From the NCBI RefSeq assembly GCF_014648395.1, contig NZ_BMRA01000005.1:509100-573099 (forward strand): a stretch of 64,000 nucleotides of DNA, in the 5' to 3' direction. The position numbers and the translations under genes were made by a program. The DNA comes from Micromonospora fulviviridis (lineage in GTDB: Bacteria; Actinomycetota; Actinomycetes; Mycobacteriales; Micromonosporaceae). Below are positions 1-7,517 of this stretch, one piece after another. Every line of letters starts with the position of its first letter. Within the stretch, counting starts at the first letter, position 1. A model generated the notes under the pieces. The model was not told the origin of the DNA and ran no database searches. It saw nothing but the letters and a program-made list of their open reading frames with translations.

Positions 1-1
1 C

Positions 2-916
2 TCCCCGTACCGGGGCAACTACCAGAACTGGCCGGGCATCGGCGAGTTCGACGTGATGGAGAACGTCAACGGGATCAACTCAGTCTGGGGGGTGCTGCAC
101 TGCGGCGTCGCCCCGGGCGGGCCGTGCAACGAGTTCAACGGCATCGGCAACTCCCGGGCCTGCCCGGGCAGCACCTGCCAGTCGGCGTTCCACACCTACC
201 GCTTCGAGTGGGACGCCTCGATCAGCCCGCAACAGCTGCGCTGGTACGTCGACGGCCAGCTCTTCCACACCGTCAGCCAGAGCCAGGTGGGCGAGCCGTA
301 CTGGGGGCAGATGACCAACCACGGCGGCTACTTCATGCTGCTCAACGTGGCGATGGGCGGCGGTTTCCCGGACGGGGTGGCCGGCTCCGCCACGCCCACC
401 GCGTCGACCGTCTCCGGTCGGCCCATGCTGGTCGACTACGTGGCCGCCTACACCCGCGGTGGCGGCGGCACGCCGTCGCCCACCCCGACCACGCCGCCGC
501 CCGGCGGGGCGGTGGACGCGTACTCCACCATCCAGGCCGAGGCGTTCACCGGGCAGAACGGGGTGCAGGTGGAGGCGTGCGCCGAGGGCGGCCAGGACAT
601 CGGCTGGCTGGCCAACGGCGACTGGGCCCGCTACGACAACGTGGAGTTCGGCGCCACGCCGCCGAGGGACTTCGTGGCCCGGGTCGCCTCGGGCGCGCCG
701 GCCGGGGTGAGCGGGCTGGTCGAGGTTCGGGTGGACAGCCCCACGAACCCGCCGATCGGCAGCTTCGCGGTCGCCAACACCGGCGGCTGGCAGAGCTGGC
801 GCTCGGTGCCGGGCAACGTCGCCGCGGTCACCGGCCGGCACACCGTCTACCTGACCTTCACCAGCGGCCAGCCGGCCGACTTCGTCAACGTCAACTGGTT
901 CACCTTCCGGCGCTGA
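2..916 (+). CDS. GH16 endo-beta-glucanase with C-terminal CBM6 (5' end cut by window)
   Basis: Secreted family 16 glycoside hydrolase, probably a laminarinase-type endo-1,3(4)-beta-glucanase. The reading frame is open from base 2, so the N-terminus and signal peptide lie outside the window. The catalytic motif E-F-D-V-M-E is visible, with the nucleophile Glu at 44-46, the assisting Asp at 50-52 and the acid/base Glu at 59-61; the two residues between Asp and the second Glu fit the laminarinase-type beta-bulge form. A Gly then Pro/Thr linker (about 457-516) leads to a CBM6-like beta-sandwich (about 520-913; QAEAF and GDWARY landmarks). The TGA at 914 is followed by a strong hairpin. The nearby chitinase suggests a locus for degrading fungal cell walls. 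Exact specificity is uncertain. Confidence 0.85.
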   Translation, partial: SPYRGNYQNWPGIGEFDVMENVNGINSVWGVLHCGVAPGGPCNEFNGIGNSRACPGSTCQSAFHTYRFEWDASISPQQLRWYVDGQLFHTVSQSQVGEPYWGQMTNHGGYFMLLNVAMGGGFPDGVAGSATPTASTVSGRPMLVDYVAAYTRGGGGTPSPTPTTPPPGGAVDAYSTIQAEAFTGQNGVQVEACAEGGQDIGWLANGDWARYDNVEFGATPPRDFVARVASGAPAGVSGLVEVRVDSPTNPPIGSFAVANTGGWQSWRSVPGNVAAVTGRHTVYLTFTSGQPADFVNVNWFTFRR

Positions 917-923
917 GCCGGCC

Positions 924-955
924 GGGCCGGGGGCTCCGCGAGGGACCCCCGGCCC
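924..955 (+). terminator. Hairpin terminator after GH16 gene
   Basis: A perfect 10-bp stem (924-933 GGGCCGGGGG with 946-955 CCCCCGGCCC) around a 12-nt loop, 8 bp after the stop codon. There is no T-tract, as is usual in actinobacteria. Confidence 0.6.
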
Positions 956-971
956 GCCTCTGGACAGAAAC

Positions 972-991
972 AGTTAACAGTCTTAATAATG
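972..991 (+). promoter_or_regulatory. AT-rich dyad upstream of chitinase gene
   Basis: An isolated AT-rich block in GC-rich DNA: AGTTAACAGTCTTAATAATG, containing TTAA-N5-TTAA with flanks GTTAA/TTAAT, an imperfect dyad. It lies about 60 bp before the chitinase start, where an operator or core promoter would be expected. It is not the DasR-type site. The regulator is unknown. Confidence 0.4.
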
Positions 992-1050
992 AGCGCACGT
1001 CGACGGTCGTAAATGCCCACCCTCCACCACAACGGTCCCTGGAGGACGCC

Positions 1051-2616
1051 GTGAGACTCCGCTCCACCCGTACGGCGACGTTCGCCGCCGCGCTCGCCGC
1101 CGCCCTGGTCGCCGGCACCCTGCTGGCCGCGCCACCCGCCTCCGCCGCCACCGCCGCCTTCGTCCGCACCTCCACCTGGAGCAGCGGGTACGAGGCGAAG
1201 TTCACCGTCACCAACGACAGTTCGGCCAGCATCTCCTCCTGGAACGTCCAGTTCGACCTGCCCGCCGGCAGCACCCTCGGCTCGTTCTGGGACGCCCGGC
1301 TGACCACCTCCGGCCAGCACGTGACCGCGGTGAACCAGTCCTGGAACGGCACCCTCGCCCCGGGCGCCAGCACCAGCTTCGGCTTCATCGTCAGCGGCAC
1401 CGGCGACCCGACCAACTGCACGGTCAACGGCGGGTCCTGCACGGGCGGGGGCGGCGGCAACCCCGGCGCGCCGGCCACCCCCGGCGGCCTCCGGGTCACC
1501 GGCACCACCAACACGTCGGTCTCGCTGGCCTGGAACGCCGTCTCCGGCACGGTCACCGGCTACCGGGTCTACGAGGGCGGCACCGTGAAGGCCACGGTCA
1601 CCGGCACCTCGGCCACCGTCTCCGGGCTGGCCGCCTGCACCGGCCACAGCTACACGGTGGCCGCGTACAACGCCAGCGGGGAGTCGGCGAAGTCCGCGCC
1701 GGTGTCGGCCACCACCACCGGCTGCACCGGCGGGGGTGGCGGCGCGATGGCCGCGGCGCCCTACCTCTACCCGGGCTGGGGCGACCCGCCCGCGCCGTCG
1801 ACGGTGATGGGCGCGACCGGGATCAAGTGGTTCACCATCGCGTTCGTGCTCTCCGGCGGCGGCTGCACCCCGGCCTGGGACGGCAGCGGCCCGCTCACCG
1901 GCGGCACGCACGCCAGCACCATCGCCGCGATCAAGGCGGCCGGTGGTGACATCATCCCGTCCTTCGGCGGCTGGAGCGGCAACAAGCTCGGCCCGAACTG
2001 CTCCTCGGCCAGCGCGCTGGCCGGCGCCTACCAGCAGGTCATCAACGCCTACGGACTCAAGGCGATCGACATCGACATCGAGAACAGCGACGAGTTCGAG
2101 AACGAGGTGGTGCAGGACCGGATCCTGGACGCCCTGAAGATCGTCAAGCAGAACAACCCGGGGATCAGGACGATCGTCACCTTCGGCACCTCGACCACCG
2201 GGCCGTCCTACTACGGCACCCGACTGATCAACCAGGCCGCCGCGAAGGGCGCCAACATCGACGTCTTCACCATCATGCCGTTCGACTTCGGCGGCGGCGC
2301 GAACATGTACCAGAGCACGGTCAACGCGGCCGAGGGGCTGAAGAACGCGCTCAAGAACGCGTTCGGCTGGTCCGACGCCACCGCCTACGCCCACATGGGC
2401 CTCTCTGGGATGAACGGGCTCTCCGACCAGCAGGAGCTCACCTCCCCGGCCACCTGGACGCAGATCCGGGACTGGGCCAAGGCCCGTGGGCTCGCCCGGT
2501 TCACCTTCTGGTCGGTCAACCGGGACCGGCCCTGCCCGGGCGGCGGAGTGGTCTCCAACTGCTCCGGCATCGCCCAGAACACCTGGGAGTTCACCACCAT
2601 CACCGCGGGATTCTGA
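1051..2616 (+). CDS. Secreted GH18 chitinase, CBM2-Fn3-GH18
   Basis: Secreted chitinase of 521 aa that should hydrolyse beta-1,4-GlcNAc chains outside the cell. The GTG start at 1051 is chosen because GGAGG at 1041-1045 sits 5 nt upstream and a Sec signal peptide follows (cleavage likely after the Ala-Ser-Ala ending near residue 32). Domains: CBM2-like module (about 33-132) with exposed Trp residues, Gly-rich linker, fibronectin type III (about 148-230), second Gly linker, then the GH18 barrel (about 233-521). The catalytic motif D340-x-D342-x-E344 is intact, Glu344 being the proton donor. The CBM2 may bind chitin or cellulose. The gene has its own AT-rich promoter region and converges with the DedA gene only 13 bp away. 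Confidence 0.92.
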   Translation: MRLRSTRTATFAAALAAALVAGTLLAAPPASAATAAFVRTSTWSSGYEAKFTVTNDSSASISSWNVQFDLPAGSTLGSFWDARLTTSGQHVTAVNQSWNGTLAPGASTSFGFIVSGTGDPTNCTVNGGSCTGGGGGNPGAPATPGGLRVTGTTNTSVSLAWNAVSGTVTGYRVYEGGTVKATVTGTSATVSGLAACTGHSYTVAAYNASGESAKSAPVSATTTGCTGGGGGAMAAAPYLYPGWGDPPAPSTVMGATGIKWFTIAFVLSGGGCTPAWDGSGPLTGGTHASTIAAIKAAGGDIIPSFGGWSGNKLGPNCSSASALAGAYQQVINAYGLKAIDIDIENSDEFENEVVQDRILDALKIVKQNNPGIRTIVTFGTSTTGPSYYGTRLINQAAAKGANIDVFTIMPFDFGGGANMYQSTVNAAEGLKNALKNAFGWSDATAYAHMGLSGMNGLSDQQELTSPATWTQIRDWAKARGLARFTFWSVNRDRPCPGGGVVSNCSGIAQNTWEFTTITAGF

Positions 2617-2629
2617 TCCCGCGCCGCGG

Positions 2630-3292
2630 TCAGCGCCCGGCGGTCACCGACTGCCGGGCGCGCCGCCGGCGCACCTTCTTGACCACCCAGCTCACGATCA
2701 TCACGGCGAAGACCGCGAAGATCGCGTAGTTGAACCAGTCGCTGTACTGGTTGACCCGTTCCCAGCGCGAGCCGAGGGCGAAGCCGGCCCCGACGATCAG
2801 CGTGTTCCACACCCCGCTGCCCAGCGTGGTGAGCAGGACGAACTCGCCCAGCGGCATGCGATTCGCGCCGGCCGGCACCGAGACCAGGCTGCGCACCACC
2901 GGCACCACCCGGCCGATCAGCACCGCCCACCGGCCGTGCCGCTCGAACCAGCGGTCGGCCTTCTCCAGGTCCTCCCGGTCCACCAGCGGGATGCGGTCCA
3001 GCCAGCGCTTCAGCCGTTCCTCCCCGAGCGCCGCGCCGAGCCAGTAGAGCACCAGCGCGCCGAGCAGCGACCCGGCCGTCGCGGCCAGCACGATCAGCAC
3101 CACGTTGAACCGGCCCTCGGCGGCCAGGTAACCCGCCATGGCCAGCACGACCTCGCTCGGGATCGGCGGGACGATGCTCTCCAGGGCGACCAACAGGGCC
3201 ACCCCGACCGCGCCGAACGCATCGATGATGCTCGCCACCCAGCCGGTCAGCCCGGTGAACTGGTTCGGGTCGACGTTCTGGGCGAGTGCCAT
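2630..3292 (-). CDS. DedA family membrane protein (SNARE-associated/VTT domain)
   Basis: Integral membrane protein of 220 aa in the DedA family; members are implicated in lipid flipping (for example undecaprenyl phosphate or phosphatidylethanolamine) and envelope homeostasis. The start at 3292 (M-A-L-A-Q) has AAGGA about 9 nt upstream; the frame stays open further upstream, but that part shows no protein-like sequence. Visible landmarks are the N-terminal ESIVPPIPSE segment, the central re-entrant region with a G-R-x-x-P-x-x-R motif (GRVVPVVRS), and four to five hydrophobic segments. The C-terminus is short and basic. It is monocistronic between a convergent chitinase and a co-directional DUF1349 gene. 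The lipid substrate cannot be read from sequence. Confidence 0.88.
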   Translation of the reverse strand: MALAQNVDPNQFTGLTGWVASIIDAFGAVGVALLVALESIVPPIPSEVVLAMAGYLAAEGRFNVVLIVLAATAGSLLGALVLYWLGAALGEERLKRWLDRIPLVDREDLEKADRWFERHGRWAVLIGRVVPVVRSLVSVPAGANRMPLGEFVLLTTLGSGVWNTLIVGAGFALGSRWERVNQYSDWFNYAIFAVFAVMIVSWVVKKVRRRRARQSVTAGR

Positions 3293-3384
3293 GGGCGTCC
3301 TTCCGCTCCGTGCCGGGGATCCGTAAGCGGTACCCCGGCGAGCGCCCGTCACACCTGGCGGTGACCGGACCCACGGCCGCCGGG

Positions 3385-3984
3385 TCAGCCCTCCGGGTGC
3401 AGCGCGGCGTCCGCCGGCCCCCGCCGCCAGCCCGTGAAGCGGACCACCAGGCCGCCGCGGCTGGGCGAGCAGCAGTACGGCCCGGCCGCCGCCTCGGCCC
3501 CCGGGTCGAGCGGGGCCACCCGGACCAGCCGCCACGGCTCGGCGGCCACCCGCGCGCGGACGGTCAGCGCGTCCCCGGCCCGGCTGACCCGGACGGTCAC
3601 GTCCCGCCCCGACCACTCCGGCACCGGCGCCACCGACCAGTCGGACAGCTCGTCGGTGACGACCGCGCCGACCTGCGGCTGCCCGTCGCTGACCTCCACG
3701 CCCGCCTTGGTCCACCGCCGCTCGTCCACCCGGACCAGCACCCCGGCCTGATCGAACTGGGCGGCGTAGTCGAGCCGGAAGCTCACCTCCACGGCACTGT
3801 CGACGGGGAACGGGGCGAGCAGCGCGGAGCCGTCGTCGTGCACGAAGCCGTAGCTGGTCCGCCGCCAGAAGTCGCTGCCCCCGCGGGGCTCGACAAGCAG
3901 CGCGTTCCCGGCGGAGTCCGCCCGCTCCGGCGGGTTGAGCCAGGTGCCGGCGGACCAGTCGAGGGCGTGGGTGTCGGCGCTCAT
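3385..3984 (-). CDS. DUF1349 concanavalin A-like protein
   Basis: A 199-aa soluble protein of the DUF1349 family (yeast REE1-like jelly-roll fold). The family usually binds or processes carbohydrate, but its activity is not established. Landmarks are the W-x-N-P-P N-terminal segment, the DFWRRTSYGF strand and the central QFDQAGVLVRVDERRWTKAG region typical of the family. No signal peptide is visible, so it is probably cytoplasmic. The ATG at 3984 lies 6 nt after a TACGGT -10 element and has no Shine-Dalgarno sequence, which points to a leaderless transcript. It is divergent from the GH13 gene at 4057, so the two may share a role in sugar metabolism; that link is inference. Confidence 0.8.
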   Translation of the reverse strand: MSADTHALDWSAGTWLNPPERADSAGNALLVEPRGGSDFWRRTSYGFVHDDGSALLAPFPVDSAVEVSFRLDYAAQFDQAGVLVRVDERRWTKAGVEVSDGQPQVGAVVTDELSDWSVAPVPEWSGRDVTVRVSRAGDALTVRARVAAEPWRLVRVAPLDPGAEAAAGPYCCSPSRGGLVVRFTGWRRGPADAALHPEG

Positions 3985-3990
3985 CCCGGC

Positions 3991-3996
3991 ACCGTA
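3991..3996 (-). promoter_or_regulatory. -10 element of leaderless promoter for DUF1349 gene
   Basis: TACGGT on the minus strand, exactly 6 nt before the ATG at 3984. It matches TANNNT at the spacing expected when transcription starts at the start codon. Confidence 0.5.
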
Positions 3997-4056
3997 CCGG
4001 CCGGCTGGGCCGGCGGTGGGTTTGCCGCGGTCGGCAACCGGAGAAGTAAGCCGGGC

Positions 4057-5709
4057 ATGGGTGACAGGTGGTATCAGGAGGCGGTGGTCTACTGCCTCGA
4101 CGTCGACACGTTCGCGGACTCCGACGGCGACGGGGTGGGTGACTTCCGCGGCCTGATCGGCCGGCTCGACTATCTCGCCCGGCTCGGGGTGACCTGCCTC
4201 TGGCTGCACCCGATCCACCCGTCGCCGAACCGGGACGACGGCTACGACGCGACCGACTTCTACAACGTCAGCCCGCGGCTGGGCACCCTCGGCGACTTCG
4301 CCGAGCTGCTGCACCAGGCGCGGAACCGGGGCATCCGGGTGATCATCGACCTGGTGGTCAACCACACCTCGGACGAGCACCCCTGGTTCCAGTCCGCGCG
4401 CTCCTCGCCCGACTCGCCGTACCGCAACTGGTACGTGTGGAGCGACGAGGCGCCGCCCGACCGGCACCAGGGCATGGTCTTCCCCGGCGAGCAGAACGAG
4501 ACGTGGAGCTACGACCGCACCGCGAAGGCGTGGTACTACCACCGCTTCTACAAGTTCCAGCCGGACCTCAACGTCGCCAACCCCGAGGTCCGCGCCGAGA
4601 TCAAGAAGATCATGTCGTTCTGGCTCCAGCTCGGCGTCTCCGGTTTCCGGATGGACGCGGTGCCGTTCATCATCGAGCTGACCGAGCCGGGCAACCCGAA
4701 CTCGCCCAAGGACCTGGACTTCCTCACCGAGCTGCGCCAGCACGTGCAGTGGCGGCGGGGCGACGCGGTCCTGCTGGCCGAGGCGAACGTCGAGCCGGAC
4801 CAGCTGCCGGTCTACTTCGGTGACAGCGGCGGCTCGGCCAACCGCATCCACATGCTCTTCGACTTCATGATGAACGGCCGGCTGATGCTGGCCCTGGCCC
4901 GGCAGGACCCGGAGCCGGTCATCGAGGCGCTGCGGGACACCCCGGCCCTGCCCGAGGGCGGGCAGTGGGCCACCTTCCTGCGCAACCACGACGAGATCGA
5001 CCTGTCCCGGCTCACCGCCGAGCAGCGCAACCAGGTGTACGAGCAGTTCGGCCCGGACGAGGACATGCGCCTCTACGGGCGGGGCATCCGCCGCCGGCTG
5101 GCCTCGATGCTCGGCAACGACCGCCGCCGCATCGAGCTGGCGTACGCGCTCCAGTTCTCGCTGCGCGGCACGCCGGTGCTGCGCTACGGCGAGGAGATCG
5201 GGATGGGCGAGGACCTGTCGCTGCCCGGCCGGGAGGCGATCCGCACCCCGATGCAGTGGTCGTACAAGGAGAACGGCGGCTTCTCCACCGCCGACCCGGA
5301 GAAGCTGGTCCGCCCGGTGATCGACAAGGGCGAGTACGGCTACCAGAAGGTCAACGTGACCGCCCAGCGCAAGGACCCGAGGTCGCTGCTGGGCTGGTTC
5401 GAGCGGATGATCCGTACCCTCCGGGAGGCTCCGGAGATCGGCTCGGGGAGCACCAGCCACATCGACGTGCCGATGCCGCCCGGGGTGCTGGCGCACCGGG
5501 CCGACGGGCCGACCGGGACGATGGTCTTCCTGCACAACCTCGGCACCGAGGACGCCGAGGTCGACCTGAGCGTCCTCGCCCCGGAGGCCGACCTGCCGAT
5601 CGACGTGCTCACCGACCGCAACTACGAGGAGGTCGGCAAGCTCGACCGCTTGAAGCTGGCCGGCTACGGCTACCGGTGGATCCGGATCTGCCGGGGCACG
5701 CGGCTCTGA
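4057..5709 (+). CDS. GH13 alpha-glucosidase superfamily enzyme, trehalose-synthase-like
   Basis: A 550-aa cytoplasmic (alpha/beta)8-barrel enzyme of family GH13, most like maltose alpha-D-glucosyltransferase (trehalose synthase, TreS), which interconverts maltose and trehalose. The four conserved regions are present: DLVVNHTS (I), GFRMDAV with nucleophile Asp200 (II), LLAEANV with acid/base Glu242 (III) and RNHDE with Asp312 (IV). The N-terminal SPNRDDGYDATDFY stretch and the GREAIRTPMQWS segment are typical of TreS and oligo-1,6-glucosidase relatives. It is somewhat shorter than most TreS proteins and has no fused maltokinase domain. The ATG at 4057 has GGAGAAG about 10 nt upstream. An alpha-glucosidase or amylosucrase-like activity is the main alternative. 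Confidence 0.82.
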   Translation: MGDRWYQEAVVYCLDVDTFADSDGDGVGDFRGLIGRLDYLARLGVTCLWLHPIHPSPNRDDGYDATDFYNVSPRLGTLGDFAELLHQARNRGIRVIIDLVVNHTSDEHPWFQSARSSPDSPYRNWYVWSDEAPPDRHQGMVFPGEQNETWSYDRTAKAWYYHRFYKFQPDLNVANPEVRAEIKKIMSFWLQLGVSGFRMDAVPFIIELTEPGNPNSPKDLDFLTELRQHVQWRRGDAVLLAEANVEPDQLPVYFGDSGGSANRIHMLFDFMMNGRLMLALARQDPEPVIEALRDTPALPEGGQWATFLRNHDEIDLSRLTAEQRNQVYEQFGPDEDMRLYGRGIRRRLASMLGNDRRRIELAYALQFSLRGTPVLRYGEEIGMGEDLSLPGREAIRTPMQWSYKENGGFSTADPEKLVRPVIDKGEYGYQKVNVTAQRKDPRSLLGWFERMIRTLREAPEIGSGSTSHIDVPMPPGVLAHRADGPTGTMVFLHNLGTEDAEVDLSVLAPEADLPIDVLTDRNYEEVGKLDRLKLAGYGYRWIRICRGTRL

Positions 5710-5764
5710 CGGCCGGCCCGGCGTTAAGCTCCTTCGATCGAGCCCAAGTTACCGGGAGGTAATC

Positions 5765-6523
5765 ATGTCGGAGGAGCCCCGCGTCGCCATCGTGACCGGA
5801 GCCGCGCGCGGCATCGGCGCGGCCACCGCCCGACGGCTGGCCGCCGACGGCATGGCCGTCGCCGTGGTCGACATCGAGGAGTCGGCGACCAAGGAGACCG
5901 TGGACGCCATCGCCGCCGCGGGCGGGCGGGCGCTCGGCGTCGGCGCCGACGTGTCCGACCGGGCCCAGGTGGAGGCCGCCGTGGAGCGGGTCGCCGCCGA
6001 GCTGGGCGCGCCGACCGTGCTGGTCAACAACGCCGGTGTGCTCCGGGACAACCTGCTGTTCAAGATGACCGACGCCGACTGGGACACGGTCATGTCGGTG
6101 CACCTGCGCGGCGCGTTCCTGTTCAGCCAGGCCGCCCAGAAGCACATGGTCGAGCGGAAGTGGGGCCGGATCGTCAACCTCTCCAGCACCTCGGCGCTGG
6201 GCAACCGGGGTCAGGCGAACTACTCGGCCGCCAAGGCCGGCCTGCAGGGCTTCACCAAGACCCTCGCCATCGAGCTGGGCCCGTTCGGGGTGACCGTCAA
6301 CGCGGTCGCGCCGGGCTTCATCGTCACCGACATGACCGCCGCCACGGCGGCCCGGATGAAGGTCGACTTCGCCGCGCTCCAGCAGCACACCGCCGCGGAG
6401 ATCCCGGTGCGCCGCACCGGCCGCCCGGAGGACGTCGCCCACACCATCTCGTTCCTGGCCAGCGAGGGCGCGTCCTTCGTCTCCGGCCAGGTCATCTACG
6501 TCGCCGGCGGCCCGAAGGACTGA
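5765..6523 (+). CDS. 3-oxoacyl-ACP reductase-like SDR (FabG family)
   Basis: A 252-aa classical short-chain dehydrogenase/reductase, NAD(P)H-dependent, closest in length and motifs to FabG-type 3-oxoacyl-ACP reductases. The cofactor motif TGAARGIG is at residues 11-18, the NNAG motif near residue 88, and the catalytic set is a Ser near residue 140 with Tyr153 and Lys157 (YSAAK). The C-terminal AEIPVRRTGRPEDVA and VAGG segments are FabG-like. A clear Shine-Dalgarno (GGGAGG) precedes the ATG. It stands alone rather than in a fatty-acid synthesis cluster, so it may act on a different carbonyl substrate. It is followed by a hairpin shared with the convergent gene. Confidence 0.85.
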   Translation: MSEEPRVAIVTGAARGIGAATARRLAADGMAVAVVDIEESATKETVDAIAAAGGRALGVGADVSDRAQVEAAVERVAAELGAPTVLVNNAGVLRDNLLFKMTDADWDTVMSVHLRGAFLFSQAAQKHMVERKWGRIVNLSSTSALGNRGQANYSAAKAGLQGFTKTLAIELGPFGVTVNAVAPGFIVTDMTAATAARMKVDFAALQQHTAAEIPVRRTGRPEDVAHTISFLASEGASFVSGQVIYVAGGPKD

Positions 6524-6537
6524 CCCGGCCGCGTGCG

Positions 6538-6572
6538 CCCGGCACGGCTCCCTCAGGCGGGGTCGTGCCGGG
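6538..6572. terminator. Bidirectional hairpin between convergent genes
   Basis: Arms CCCGGCACG (6538-6546) and CGTGCCGGG (6564-6572), extendable by about five further pairs that include G-T wobbles. The right arm overlaps the 3' end of the minus-strand gene at 6553. Its position between two convergent stops fits a shared terminator. Confidence 0.45.
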
Positions 6573-6957
6573 TGCGCCAGAGCCAGAACAGGCCGAGCAC
6601 CGGCAGCACCAGCGGGATGTAGCCGTAGCCGCTGCCGAAGCCCGACCAGACCGTCTCGTCCGGGAACAGCTCCCGGTCGGCGAGGCTGAGGATGCCGACG
6701 CCGACCACCCCGACCAGCTCCACCGAGCAGCAGGCCAGCGCGACCCGGCGGCCGGTGTGCCCGGCGCGGGCCAGCCCGACCGCCGCCACGATGTAGATCA
6801 GCGCGGCCAGCGCCGAGAGCAGGTACGCCACCGGCGCCTCGTCGAACTTCGTGGCGATCTGGAGGCCGGCCCGCGAGGTCGCGGCGATGGCGAAGAGGAT
6901 GTAGACGGCGATCAGCAACCGGCCGGGCCCCCGGTTCGTCGCCCGCTGCTCAGCCAC
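6553..6957 (-). CDS. Small conserved membrane protein, four predicted TM segments
   Basis: A 134-aa hydrophobic protein with no recognised domain. Four hydrophobic segments are visible (about residues 12-30, 43-63, 70-92 and 113-128), separated by a TKFDE-type polar loop and a longer extracytoplasmic loop rich in Gly, Ser and acidic residues. The start at 6957 overlaps the end of the upstream membrane-protein gene by 8 bp, so the two are cotranscribed, probably translationally coupled, and may act together. No catalytic motif is visible. Function unknown. Confidence 0.7.
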   Translation of the reverse strand: MAEQRATNRGPGRLLIAVYILFAIAATSRAGLQIATKFDEAPVAYLLSALAALIYIVAAVGLARAGHTGRRVALACCSVELVGVVGVGILSLADRELFPDETVWSGFGSGYGYIPLVLPVLGLFWLWRTRHDPA

Positions 6958-7345
6958 CGACGACCTCCCAGGTCTGCTGCAACCGGACCACCACCACCGG
7001 GGTGACCAGGCAGACCGCGCAGACGATCGCCGAGCCCCAGCGGGTCGGCTCCATCCGGGCCAGCACCCAGGCCAGCGGCGGCAGGCAGACCAGCGTCACG
7101 AGGTAACCGAAGAACGCCCCCGGCTCGCCCGGCCGTTCGCCGCCGCCGAGCGCGACGAGCGCCACCACGGTGAGCGCCAGCAGGGCCACCTCCAGCACGG
7201 CCAGGCCGACGAACTGGAGCCGGTCCGGCGCCCGGTGGCGTACCGCCGCCACCAGGGCCCAGATTGCGATGAGCAGCGACAGCACGATCGAGGCCGTCGC
7301 GAGGATGCCGTCCACCGGCGAGCCGGTCGCCGCGGCGCTGGTCAT
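6950..7345 (-). CDS. Small membrane protein, first gene of a two-gene operon
   Basis: A 131-aa protein of unknown family with four hydrophobic segments (about 13-33, 44-65, 82-97 and 106-122) joined by short basic loops. It is the promoter-proximal partner of the 6553-6957 gene and overlaps it by 8 bp. Its ATG at 7345 is embedded in an ATGA overlap with the stop of a 10-codon leaderless mini-ORF (7342-7374), suggesting that translation of the mini-ORF feeds into this gene. No recognisable Shine-Dalgarno sequence precedes the ATG, which supports that idea. Confidence 0.7.
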   Translation of the reverse strand: MTSAAATGSPVDGILATASIVLSLLIAIWALVAAVRHRAPDRLQFVGLAVLEVALLALTVVALVALGGGERPGEPGAFFGYLVTLVCLPPLAWVLARMEPTRWGSAIVCAVCLVTPVVVVRLQQTWEVVGG

Positions 7346-7374
7346 CGACGCCGTCCCGGCGCAGTCCCATTCAC
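7342..7374 (-). CDS. Putative leaderless 10-codon upstream ORF
   Basis: A GTG at 7374 lies 6 nt after a TAGGCT -10 element (7381-7386, minus strand) and opens a ten-codon frame reading V-N-G-T-A-P-G-R-R-R. It stops with a TGA (7344-7342) that overlaps the ATG of the next gene as ATGA. The arrangement is directly visible; translation is inferred. The peptide is probably irrelevant and the act of translation may serve to load ribosomes on the downstream gene. Confidence 0.35.
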   Translation of the reverse strand: MNGTAPGRRR

Positions 7375-7380
7375 CGGCAC

Positions 7381-7386
7381 AGCCTA
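7381..7386 (-). promoter_or_regulatory. -10 element for the two-gene membrane-protein operon
   Basis: TAGGCT on the minus strand, a good TANNNT match, placing the transcript start at or next to the GTG at 7374. Confidence 0.45.
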
Positions 7387-7457
7387 CTAATCGTCGTAGT
7401 AGCCACCCTCGCCCGGCTCTCCCGCGGGGTCGCGGCGCGCCGGCCGGGCCGGACGAC

Positions 7458-7463
7458 TAGCGT
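7458..7463 (+). promoter_or_regulatory. -10 element for the oxidoreductase gene
   Basis: TAGCGT matches TANNNT. Transcription would begin near 7470, giving a short leader that ends at the AGGGGG ribosome binding site before 7518. Confidence 0.4.
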
Positions 7464-7517
7464 GGATCACGGCCACCGGCGTACGCCGTGGCGGAGGACG
7501 ACAGCAGGGGGTCCGTG

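Noticed and set aside
124..1050. Chitinase start upstream at 124, giving an 830-residue product
   Set aside because: The extension lies in the wrong frame of the GH16 gene and passes through a terminator; GTG 1051 has a ribosome binding site and starts a signal peptide.
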